DNA of 64,000 nt from Dactylococcopsis salina PCC 8305. Its GTDB lineage: Bacteria > Cyanobacteriota > Cyanobacteriia > Cyanobacteriales > Rubidibacteraceae. This document shows, one piece after another, positions 16,980-23,837 of the stretch. Both the position numbers and the translations under genes were made by a program. Numbering within the stretch: position 1 is the first letter of the stretch; each line of letters begins with the position of its first letter. The DNA lies in NCBI RefSeq assembly GCF_000317615.1, contig NC_019780.1, positions 1,385,840 through 1,449,839 on the forward strand, read 5' to 3'. Under the pieces are notes generated by a model that had not been told where the DNA came from, did not search any database, and saw only the letters and a list, made by a program, of their open reading frames with translations.

Positions 16980-17261
16980 ATGACCCCACCGCGCACCGTT
17001 CGAGATATCATTACACCAAGAGCGATCCCTCAGAGTCGTTATCTTAAATCTTTAAATCGTCTGGGAAACGCTAAGGTTTCTTTGCAAAAAGCACCGTATA
17101 GCACGCGAGAAATTCAACGCACCTCAATTAACTGTCACAATAGTTTAATTGCTCCGAGTTACCGTCATGTCTTTAAACTAAAGGTAGTCCCGAAATCAGT
17201 GCGCTTACAAGTGGCGCAAATTAGAAAACTCGGTATTTTGGAGTATAAAAGGAAACCATGA
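16980..17261 (+). CDS. Small basic protein of unknown function in gvp unit 1
   Basis: A 93-residue, Arg/Lys-rich protein beginning MTPPRTVRDIITPRAIPQSR. It occupies the place that gvpJ has in unit 2. The proline/arginine-rich start faintly recalls GvpV-type proteins, but I cannot confirm this. Its stop overlaps the start of the 47-residue ORF by four bases, consistent with coupled translation. An upstream TTG at 16926 is possible. Not recognised with confidence. Confidence 0.5.
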   Translation: MTPPRTVRDIITPRAIPQSRYLKSLNRLGNAKVSLQKAPYSTREIQRTSINCHNSLIAPSYRHVFKLKVVPKSVRLQVAQIRKLGILEYKRKP

Positions 17262-17401
17262 GTCAAGAAAAAACATTTATTCCCTCGGAAAAATATCGCC
17301 AAATGCTCGTTCGTGATGGTGAACTTCGTTTTCAGGAATGGCAGACTAACTATATTAACTATCGCAAGAAATACCTCCGCGAAGTGTCGGGAAAGTCGTG
17401 A
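17258..17401 (+). CDS. 47-residue gas vesicle locus protein, copy 1
   Basis: A charged 47-residue ORF (MSQEKTFIPSEKYRQMLVRD...) too short for most gene callers. It is nearly identical to a second ORF at 20718-20861; I see two residue changes (L/R at 23 and G/R at 45) and two silent changes. Selection for the protein is plausible because the reading frame, start, and AAAAGGAAACC upstream sequence are kept. It would be helical, Tyr/Arg-rich and soluble. It belongs to no family I recognise. Confidence 0.7.
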   Translation: MSQEKTFIPSEKYRQMLVRDGELRFQEWQTNYINYRKKYLREVSGKS

Positions 17402-17421
17402 AGAAAAAAAAATCAAAGGTA

Positions 17422-17450
17422 TTGACAGGAATAAAGAGAAAAGCTAATAT
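17422..17450 (+). promoter_or_regulatory. Sigma70-type promoter of gvpA2
   Basis: TTGACA (17422-17427), 17 bases, then TAATAT (17445-17450). The arrangement matches the gvpA1 promoter, and both start just after the 47-residue ORF or repeat. Strong expression of the abundant GvpA would be expected. Confidence 0.75.
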
Positions 17451-17566
17451 ATGGCAGGTTAATGGGAAAGTTAGTAAGTGAGGAGTGAATTTTATACGAA
17501 ATTCATAACGAGTGACATCTTGCTTTTCTATGATTAAGTTGTCGTTATTATTCAAGGAGAAAAATT

Positions 17567-17785
17567 ATGGCTGTTGAAAAAACTAACTCTTCCTCCAGCT
17601 TAGGAGAAGTGGTCGATCGGATTTTAGATAAAGGGGTCGTGGTTGACCTGTGGGTGAGAGTTTCCCTCGTGGGAATTGAATTACTCGCAGTAGAAGCGCG
17701 TGTGGTTATTGCTTCCGTTGAAACCTATCTGAAATATGCAGAAGCAGTAGGTTTAACGTCTTCGGCGGCAGTTCCTGCAGAATAA
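17567..17785 (+). CDS. gvpA: Gas vesicle structural protein GvpA, copy 2
   Basis: The 72-residue product is identical to that of copy 1. It is preceded by CAAGGAGAAA. The gene heads the complete gvp unit and is followed by gvpC after about 100 bases that are nearly identical in both units. Confidence 0.98.
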   Translation: MAVEKTNSSSSLGEVVDRILDKGVVVDLWVRVSLVGIELLAVEARVVIASVETYLKYAEAVGLTSSAAVPAE

Positions 17786-17887
17786 ACGCTCTGTCTGTCT
17801 GAGTGATCGTTCGTTTTTGGGAGACTCAAGACTAACTAATCTTGGGTTTCCCGATTGTGAGGTTAAAGAAGTTTAAGGAGTTAGGTA

Positions 17888-18619
17888 ATGGTATCTTTAC
17901 GGGAACAGTGGAACGAACAAGCAAGAGAACGTCAAAGGGAAATCAGTGCGCGAAAAACAGAGATTGAGGAGGCTCGATCGAGCATTCAAAAAGAATTACA
18001 AGCTCAATATGAAGCTCGTTTAGCCGCCACTCAACAGTTACAATCAGAACTACGGCAATTTTACAACAATCTCGCCAATGACACAGCAGGATTTTTAGAG
18101 AGAACGAGAACCACTCGTGAACAAATGGCGCAAAAGCTAGAACAGGAATTAACCCAGTTGATTACTGATTTAGAAAATAATACCGCCGCGCTGTTACAAG
18201 AAGCCAATCAAGAGCGCGTCAGGGTTTCTCAACAACAAAAAGCACTGGCGATCGAGTTAAAAAATCAACTGGCACAATTCCACGAACAATTAGAAACCAG
18301 CGTTGGGAACTGGCGACAAGAAACTCAGGAACAACAACAGCAAACCGCCGCGCAACTGCGAGAAGACTTAAATGCTTTTTCTGCTAACCTCATGGCACAA
18401 GTGGAGAAACTTCTGATTAACTTAGAAGAAACCCGCACGGCGAATGCTCAACAACAGCGAGAAGCTCTCTTCAACTTCCGTCGTCAACTCACCGTTGATG
18501 TGTGGGGAGAAACCGAGAGCGACTCCTTGAAGGTTGAAGAGAATACTCCCTCTGATGTGTGGGGAGAAACCGAGAGCGACTTCTTGGAGGTTGAAGAGAA
18601 TACTCCCTTTGTCACTTAA
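17888..18619 (+). CDS. gvpC: Gas vesicle protein GvpC, copy 2 (full length)
   Basis: A 243-residue GvpC that strengthens the gas vesicle. It is Gln/Glu-rich and helical with about five degenerate repeats of roughly 33 residues, as in other cyanobacterial GvpC (for example AATQQLQSELRQFYNNLAND, then AQKLEQELTQLITDLENN). The C-terminus is acidic and holds two copies of a 19-residue block beginning DVWGETESD. The stop is TAA. The gvpN ATG lies 21 bases further on. Confidence 0.95.
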   Translation: MVSLREQWNEQARERQREISARKTEIEEARSSIQKELQAQYEARLAATQQLQSELRQFYNNLANDTAGFLERTRTTREQMAQKLEQELTQLITDLENNTAALLQEANQERVRVSQQQKALAIELKNQLAQFHEQLETSVGNWRQETQEQQQQTAAQLREDLNAFSANLMAQVEKLLINLEETRTANAQQQREALFNFRRQLTVDVWGETESDSLKVEENTPSDVWGETESDFLEVEENTPFVT

Positions 18620-18640
18620 CATTAAAAGCACGGATTACCG

Positions 18641-19510
18641 ATGACAACAGTTTTACACGCTCGTCCGAAAGGTTTTGTTTCTACGCCAACCATCGATCGC
18701 ATCAGTGGTCGCGCTTGGCGTTATCTCCAATCTGGTTTTTCGATTCATCTACGGGGTCCGGCGGGAACAGGTAAAACGACTCTCGCCATGCACTTAGCGG
18801 ATTTACTGAATCGTCCGATTATGCTGTTATATGGGGATGATGAATTTAAAAGCACCGATTTAATTGGCAGTAATACGGGTTACACGCGAAAAAAAGTCGT
18901 TGATAACTACATTCATAGCGTCGTGAAAGAAGAAGACGAGTTACGCCAACAATGGGTGGATTCTCGTTTAACAATGGCGTGTCGAGAAGGGTTTACGCTC
19001 GTTTATGATGAGTTTAATCGCTCTCCTCCAGAAGTGAATAATGTACTTTTATCCGCTTTGGAAGAAAAGCTATTGGTGCTTCCCCCAGATAGTAATCGAT
19101 CGGAATATGTACGGGTGAGTCCCAATTTTCGCGCCATTTTTACCTCGAATCCTGAAGAATACTGGGGGGTTCATGGTACACAAGACGCATTGCTCGATCG
19201 AGTCGTGACGATTAATGTACCTGAACCCGACTTAGAGACGCAACAGGAGATTATCACCCAAAAAGTAGGGATTAACGCCAATGACGGAGAAAAGATTGTT
19301 AATTTTGTTCGTCAATTCCGCGATCGAGCAGCGGTGAAAAATTCCTCTGGTTTGCGTTCTTGTTTAATGATTGCACAAGTCTGTCATCAACATGAAATCC
19401 CCGTCCAAACCAGCGATGAAGGCTTTCGTGACATTTGCTATGATATCCTTTCCTCTCGTTGTAGTCTGTCTCCAGAAGAATCAGCCGCACTTTTAGAACA
19501 ACTCTTCTAG
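18641..19510 (+). CDS. gvpN: Gas vesicle AAA+ ATPase GvpN
   Basis: A 289-residue MoxR-type AAA+ ATPase needed for gas vesicle assembly. Walker A GPAGTGKT is at 39-46 and Walker B TLVYDEFN at 119-125; [13 protein letters not shown] and [14 protein letters not shown] are family signatures. It ends in TAG, followed by a 101-bp segment that is also after gvpC1. Unit 1 has no gvpN, as if everything between the gvpC and gvpN stop codons had been deleted. Confidence 0.97.
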   Translation: MTTVLHARPKGFVSTPTIDRISGRAWRYLQSGFSIHLRGPAGTGKTTLAMHLADLLNRPIMLLYGDDEFKSTDLIGSNTGYTRKKVVDNYIHSVVKEEDELRQQWVDSRLTMACREGFTLVYDEFNRSPPEVNNVLLSALEEKLLVLPPDSNRSEYVRVSPNFRAIFTSNPEEYWGVHGTQDALLDRVVTINVPEPDLETQQEIITQKVGINANDGEKIVNFVRQFRDRAAVKNSSGLRSCLMIAQVCHQHEIPVQTSDEGFRDICYDILSSRCSLSPEESAALLEQLF

Positions 19511-19608
19511 GAAAATGATCTAGAGTTATTTGTGGAAGAAGAAGACAGAAATGCGCCATCAGTGATTGTAGAAGGACAAAACGACACCTCATCCCCCTCC
19601 TCAGAAAC
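19508..19608 (+). other. 101-bp tail segment shared with unit 1 (copy 2)
   Basis: Identical to 16004-16104. It is cut at CAGAAAC, where a truncated xisH begins. In the frame after TAG it would read ENDLELFVEEEDRN and be cut at SSET. The breakpoint occurs within a GAAAC microhomology. Confidence 0.7.
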
Positions 19609-19892
19609 TAATTGCAGCGGAGAAAGGTGCGGATAAAATTGCAGTTGAAATTAAAAGTTTTCGTAGCGCATCAGAGATGAAAGATTTAGAGGAAGCGATT
19701 GGTCAATTTGTTTTATACGAGCGTCTATTAGCCCGATATGAACCCGAAAGAAAGTTATATTTAGCCGTTCCTAAAAATGTTATAAAATCAGTTTTTGAAG
19801 AGGAAGCTGGGCAAGTTTTACTAGAAGATCAAATTCTGCGATTGTTAACTTTTGATACAACAAAAGAGGAGGTGTTTAGATGGATAACTTAA
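19608..19892 (+). pseudogene. xisH: 5'-truncated xisH-like gene
   Basis: The frame reads LIAAEKGADKIAVEIKSFRS and then LYERLLARYEPERKLYLAVP, matching the middle and end of the XisH family (fdxN element excision controlling factor). About 40 N-terminal residues, including the first part of the endonuclease-like core, are missing, because the gene is joined to the gvpN tail segment at 19608. The first in-frame ATG is at 19677. The end overlaps the start of xisI by 13 bases, the usual pairing. Confidence 0.82.
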
Positions 19893-20221
19893 GCCACGAA
19901 GATCTTGAAAAAGCAGTAACGAACGTTTTAAGAGACTATATTGAATTTCTCGGAAACGACCCCGATAGCAACATTGAACTGATTATAGACAAAGACAAAA
20001 CCCATTATCTCTTAGTAGAAATGGGATGGCAAAACGATCGCCGAATCTATGGCAACCTCATTCACATTGAGATCATTAATAACAAAATTTGGATACAACA
20101 AGACGGAACAGAAGAAGGAATCGCCAACGAACTGGTTAAACAGGGAATCTCTCCCCAGCAAATTGTTCTCGCCTTTAAGACTCCAGAACGCCGTAAAATC
20201 GCGGACTTTGCTATTTCTTAA
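19880..20221 (+). CDS. xisI: XisI-family protein
   Basis: A 113-residue XisI-type protein, originally described as controlling excision of the fdxN element in Anabaena. The signature YLLVEMGWQNDRRIYGNLIH is at about 41-60, with the C-terminal FKTPERRKIADFA. XisI and XisH are nearly always adjacent in cyanobacteria, often in multiple copies without any element nearby. The toxin-antitoxin-like role is a suggestion, not proven. The partner here is truncated. Confidence 0.9.
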   Translation: MDNLSHEDLEKAVTNVLRDYIEFLGNDPDSNIELIIDKDKTHYLLVEMGWQNDRRIYGNLIHIEIINNKIWIQQDGTEEGIANELVKQGISPQQIVLAFKTPERRKIADFAIS

Positions 20222-20245
20222 TTTGTTTGATTCCCCAATTAAATT

Positions 20246-20287
20246 ACAGTTGTAGTGGCGACATTCTTTGCACATATTAGGTAAAAA
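20246..20287 (+). repeat. 42-bp motif upstream of gvpJ (copy 2)
   Basis: Identical to 16904-16945. It overlaps the likely ribosome-binding region of gvpJ (TTAGG at about 20276). Confidence 0.85.
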
Positions 20288-20291
20288 TAGC

Positions 20292-20684
20292 GTGGTTAAC
20301 TCTAACACCAATCAACCCAAATCTTATCAGTCCAAAGGAATCACCAATAGCACTCAATCTTCTAGTCTTGCTGATATTTTAGAGCGAGTCTTAGATAAAG
20401 GAATTGTCATCGCGGGAGACATTAGCGTTTCTGTGGGTTCAACCGAACTCTTAACGATTCGGATTCGTCTTTTAATTTCGTCGGTAGATAGGGCGAGAGA
20501 AATCGGAATTAACTGGTGGGAAAGTGATCCTTATCTTTCCAGTCAAGCGCATCTGATGAAGGAAGAAAATCAAGCGTTACAATCACGGTTAGAAAATATG
20601 GAAGCAGAGTTACGTCGTTTGAAGGGAGAAACCAACCTCGATCAGTCTTCTTTAGGAGAATCCGATCAACGTAGCTTACAATAG
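20292..20684 (+). CDS. gvpJ: Gas vesicle protein GvpJ
   Basis: A 130-residue GvpA-like minor wall protein. It holds the GvpA-type core SLADILERVLDKGIVIAGDI and then TRIRLLISSVDRAREIG-like residues at about 30-80, plus a C-terminal coiled-coil-like tail (EENQALQSRLENMEAELRRL). I chose the GTG at 20292 (VVNSNTNQPK), preceded by TTAGG; an in-frame TTG at 20268 lies within the shared 42-bp motif and is less likely. Confidence 0.93.
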   Translation: MVNSNTNQPKSYQSKGITNSTQSSSLADILERVLDKGIVIAGDISVSVGSTELLTIRIRLLISSVDRAREIGINWWESDPYLSSQAHLMKEENQALQSRLENMEAELRRLKGETNLDQSSLGESDQRSLQ

Positions 20685-20717
20685 GATTACGCTAATTTTG
20701 GAGTATAAAAGGAAACC

Positions 20718-20861
20718 ATGAGTCAAGAAAAAACATTTATTCCCTCGGAAAAATACCGCCAAATGCTCGTTCGTGATGGTGAACGTCGCTTTCAGGAATG
20801 GCAGACTAACTATATTAACTATCGCAAGAAATACCTCCGTGAAGTGTCGAGAAAGTCGTGA
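20718..20861 (+). CDS. 47-residue gas vesicle locus protein, copy 2
   Basis: Almost identical to the ORF at 17258; it begins MSQEKTFIPSEKYRQMLVRD and ends YLREVSRKS. It lies 33 bases after gvpJ and 15 bases before gvpK, in the middle of the functional unit, so it is probably translated. Being conserved in the otherwise decayed unit 1 makes it a candidate new gas vesicle accessory protein. No known family. Confidence 0.72.
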   Translation: MSQEKTFIPSEKYRQMLVRDGERRFQEWQTNYINYRKKYLREVSRKS

Positions 20862-20876
20862 AGAAGAAACAATTAA

Positions 20877-21347
20877 ATGTCTGAAGAAGAAAGCAACCTC
20901 AGTCGAGTTGATCTCAATCCCGCCAGTTCTAATTCTGATGCGGGATTAGCTCCTTTGTTGTTAACGGTCACCGAATTAATCCGTCAGTTGATGGAAGCAC
21001 AAGTGATTCGGCGCATGGATGCCGAGTTATTAACGGAAGCAGAACTCGATCGAGCGGGAGAAAGTTTACAACGTTTAGAAGAGGAAATCCTCCGTTTATG
21101 TGAAATTTTCGACGTTGATCCCGCCGATCTCAATGTTCACTTGGGAGAGTTGGGAACGTTGTTACCGAAAGAGGGGGGATATTATCCAGGAGAAACCTCG
21201 GATCAACCTTCGATTTTAGAATTACTCGATCGAGTTCTTCATACAGGAGTCGTAATTGATGGTAATCTCGATCTAGGGATCGCTCAACTGAATTTAATTC
21301 AAGCGAAACTCCATCTGGTTTTAACCTCACAACCGATTAACAATTAA
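20877..21347 (+). CDS. gvpK: Gas vesicle protein GvpK
   Basis: A 156-residue GvpK, a minor component needed for vesicle formation. Hallmarks are LAPLLLTVTELIRQLMEAQV at about 25-44 and the final helical segment QPSILELLDRVLHTGVVIDG. It begins 15 bases after the 47-residue ORF and is followed by GvpF/L after 43 bases, all on one strand. Confidence 0.95.
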   Translation: MSEEESNLSRVDLNPASSNSDAGLAPLLLTVTELIRQLMEAQVIRRMDAELLTEAELDRAGESLQRLEEEILRLCEIFDVDPADLNVHLGELGTLLPKEGGYYPGETSDQPSILELLDRVLHTGVVIDGNLDLGIAQLNLIQAKLHLVLTSQPINN

Positions 21348-21390
21348 TCCTCCCATTCCCCTGAGACAATCACAAATAACGGATAACAAA

Positions 21391-22128
21391 ATGACGGAAG
21401 GTTTTTATTTATATGGTATTTTTCCCCCACCTGGACCGAAAACAATTGAAACCCAAGGCTTAGACAAACAACCGATTTTTTCCCATACGGTAGAAGGGTT
21501 TACTTTTCTTTATTCAGAAGCGCAACAATCCCGTTATTTAGCCAGTCGTCGTAACCTAATTACTCATACCAAAGTATTAGAAGAAGCGATGGAAAACGGA
21601 TCGCGGACGTTGCTTCCGTTACAATTTGGTTTAATTGTTCCAGACTGGGAAACAGTGGTTCAAGATTTGTTACAACATCAAGCAGAAAGCCTACATTTTT
21701 TTCTGGAAAAATTAGAAGGAAAACGAGAAGTTAGCCTCAAAATTTATTGGGAAACCAATGCTGAATTGAACGCTCTTTTAGAAGAAAATCCCGCCTTAAA
21801 AGCAAGACGAGATAATCTAGAAGGGAAACAATTAAGCATGGATGAAGTTATCCAAATTGGACAGGCTTTAGAACAAGAAATGGAGGGACGAAAACAAGAT
21901 ATTATTTCTCGTTTTGAAGAGGTTTTGATTCCCTTTGCTTTTGAAATTAAAGAGAATGATGTGTTAACTGAAACCATGATTTATAACACGGCTTTTCTGA
22001 TTAATTGGGATGCTGAATCCGATTTTGGGGAACAATTAGAAGCGATCGATGCTGAGTTTTCACCGCGCCTAAAAATCCGCTATAACAATTTTACACCGCC
22101 TTATAATTTTGTCGAATTACGAGAATAA
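21391..22128 (+). CDS. Gas vesicle protein GvpF/GvpL (unit 2 copy)
   Basis: A 245-residue GvpF/L-family protein starting with the family-typical FYLYGIFPPPG. It holds the SRTLLPLQFGLIVPDWE core and the end KIRYNNFTPPYNFVELRE, which is close to the C-terminus of the divergent paralog at 14065. It differs enough from that copy to be a different paralog. GvpF versus GvpL cannot be decided here. Confidence 0.92.
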   Translation: MTEGFYLYGIFPPPGPKTIETQGLDKQPIFSHTVEGFTFLYSEAQQSRYLASRRNLITHTKVLEEAMENGSRTLLPLQFGLIVPDWETVVQDLLQHQAESLHFFLEKLEGKREVSLKIYWETNAELNALLEENPALKARRDNLEGKQLSMDEVIQIGQALEQEMEGRKQDIISRFEEVLIPFAFEIKENDVLTETMIYNTAFLINWDAESDFGEQLEAIDAEFSPRLKIRYNNFTPPYNFVELRE

Positions 22129-22134
22129 TTAACA

Positions 22135-22386
22135 ATGGTCTTCAAACTTTTATTACTACCCATCACCGGACCGATCGAGGGAATTACTTGGTTAGGAGAA
22201 CAAATTTTAGAACGAGCCGACCAAGAATTAGATAGTAAGGAAAACCTCAATAAACGACTCTTAAGCCTACAGCTATCTCTAGATTTAGGAGAGATTTCTG
22301 AGGAAGAATACGACGAACAAGAAGAAGAAATATTGTTAGCAATGCAAGCAATGGAAGACGAAGAGAATGAGGAAGAAGAATCATAA
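22135..22386 (+). CDS. gvpG: Gas vesicle protein GvpG
   Basis: An 83-residue, very acidic GvpG-family protein starting MVFKLLLLPITGPIEGITWL (first helix about 1-20), then a helical charged tail. It follows GvpF/L by six bases. The last bases overlap the NUDIX gene of the opposite strand by six bases. The gvp gene order here therefore ends with gvpG; gvpV and gvpW are not visible. Confidence 0.93.
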   Translation: MVFKLLLLPITGPIEGITWLGEQILERADQELDSKENLNKRLLSLQLSLDLGEISEEEYDEQEEEILLAMQAMEDEENEEEES

Positions 22387-22929
22387 AAACGGACGAGCGA
22401 GATAATAGCTAGTAATGGTTTTTGCATCCAGTTTATTCTCTCCACTGTGAATTAATTGTTCTAATTCTTCAGGAGTATAAAGAACAATTGTAATGTCTTC
22501 ATCTTCATCTTGTTCGGGTGGATTTTCTAGTTTTTCGAGTTCCGTTGCTAAAAAAACATAAATGTATTCATCCGAATAACCTGGCGCTAAGGGAAACTTA
22601 CCTAAATCTTGCCATTTGTTCCCATGATATCCCGTTTCTTCTTCCAATTCCCGTTTAATGGTTTCTGCGGGTTCTTCGTATGCTTCTACTGTTCCCGCGG
22701 GAAATTCTAATAATCTTTGTTTAAGGGGAATCCGATATTGATCCACTAAAATTAATTTTCCTTCAGGGGTAACGGGAACGGCTAATGATCCCCCAGGATG
22801 ACGAATACATTCCCATTCCCCTTCTACACCATTGGGGAGACGTAAATAACTGACTTCAAAACTAAATTTACGTCCTGCGTAATGAAGACGTTCTTTGAGC
22901 AATTGAGGAGACGGATCATTATTGAACAT
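22381..22929 (-). CDS. NUDIX hydrolase (ADP-ribose pyrophosphatase type)
   Basis: A 182-residue NUDIX enzyme that hydrolyses a nucleoside diphosphate linked to another moiety. The Nudix box GX5EX7REUXEEXGU is fully present at about 78-100 (GTVEAYEE...KRELEEETGY, in two parts). The N-terminal YLRLPNGVEGEWECIRHPGG is like ADP-ribose pyrophosphatases. It converges with gvpG and precedes folK; the two minus-strand genes are 20 bases apart. Confidence 0.9.
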   Translation of the reverse strand: MFNNDPSPQLLKERLHYAGRKFSFEVSYLRLPNGVEGEWECIRHPGGSLAVPVTPEGKLILVDQYRIPLKQRLLEFPAGTVEAYEEPAETIKRELEEETGYHGNKWQDLGKFPLAPGYSDEYIYVFLATELEKLENPPEQDEDEDITIVLYTPEELEQLIHSGENKLDAKTITSYYLARPFL

Positions 22930-22949
22930 AAGAATTGATTGATTTTTAA

Positions 22950-23444
22950 TTAGAGTTTTTGCAAAATACCAGAACAGTCTATCTTATTTTTGAGTTGCGC
23001 GATCGAGTTTTTTGTTATCGGATCAATCCAATGCGACGCAATTTCTGCTAAAGGAACTAACACAAACTCTCGTTCTCTCATCCGAGGATGAGGAAGTTTT
23101 AATCGGGGAGTATCTAAGACTAAATCTCCATACAAAATTAAATCTAAATCAAGCGTTCGTGCGCCCCAACGTTCTTGACGAACTCGCCCAAAATTGGTTT
23201 CAGTTGTTAATAAAATGTCCAATAGTTCAAAAGGAGACAAGTTCGTTGTTAATAAAATACATCCGTTGATATAATTGGGTTGGCTCGGACCGATCGGGCG
23301 TGTTTCATACCAACTAGAAACCGCATCGATCGTAATTTCTGGGACTTTTTCTAACTGCAAAATTGCTTGTTTGAGTGTTTCTTGACAATCTCCTAAATTA
23401 CTTCCTAAAGCAACCGCACAGTTAACTTTTTGTTTCTCATTCAT
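22950..23444 (-). CDS. folK: 2-amino-4-hydroxy-6-hydroxymethyldihydropteridine pyrophosphokinase
   Basis: A 164-residue HPPK that transfers pyrophosphate from ATP in folate biosynthesis. It begins with CAVALGSNLGD (about 9-19), has the YETRPIGPSQPNYING loop at about 46-61, and the RWGARTLDLDLILYGD signature near 92-107, with the catalytic aspartates. Ends with IASHWIDP. It is followed by the NUDIX gene on the same strand. Confidence 0.95.
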   Translation of the reverse strand: MNEKQKVNCAVALGSNLGDCQETLKQAILQLEKVPEITIDAVSSWYETRPIGPSQPNYINGCILLTTNLSPFELLDILLTTETNFGRVRQERWGARTLDLDLILYGDLVLDTPRLKLPHPRMREREFVLVPLAEIASHWIDPITKNSIAQLKNKIDCSGILQKL

Positions 23445-23475
23445 AAATCATCTTTTCTCAGGATCGATTCAGGTA

Positions 23476-23694
23476 TATAGCAGTTCTAAATTTTATGTAA
23501 AAAGTTTACTCATGGAAGCCCCCCAAACTTGGGGGGTTGGGGGGCAAAAACAATTTACGATTCATTTAGGATTGCTATAGCAGTTCTAAATCTTATGTAA
23601 AAAGTTTACTCATGGAAGCCCCCCAAACTTGGGCCGGAGCGAAGGTGAGGATTGGGGGGCAAAAACAATTTACGATTCATTTGAAATTGCTATA
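23476..23694. repeat. Two adjacent MITE-like elements with TATAGCA ends
   Basis: Copy A (23476-23579) and copy B (23576-23694) share TATAGCAGTTCTAAAT at the left end and an ATTGCTATA right end, which are imperfect inverted repeats. Their centre holds GGAAGCCCCCCAAACTTGGG, then GGATTGGGGGGC. Copy B has an extra GCCGGAGCGAAGGTGAGG. They overlap in TATA and recall target duplication. A reverse copy lies at 10617-10740. The rest of 23445-23837 includes a GTAGGGTTTGCCTTGCCCAC palindrome and no gene. Confidence 0.75.
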
Positions 23695-23837
23695 GAAATG
23701 ACATCTTATACCATTTTTGAAAAGCCAAGTTACAGTAAGAAAATCTAAATTGACTGTAGGGTTTGCCTTGCCCACCCTACGAAATGTAACTATAGAAATG
23801 ACATCTTACTTGATTCCTGATTCTTCATTAAACTAAT

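Noticed and set aside
22139-22445. 114-codon minus-strand ORF (SSSSFSSSS)
   Set aside because: Antisense to the acidic gvpG and gvpF/L.
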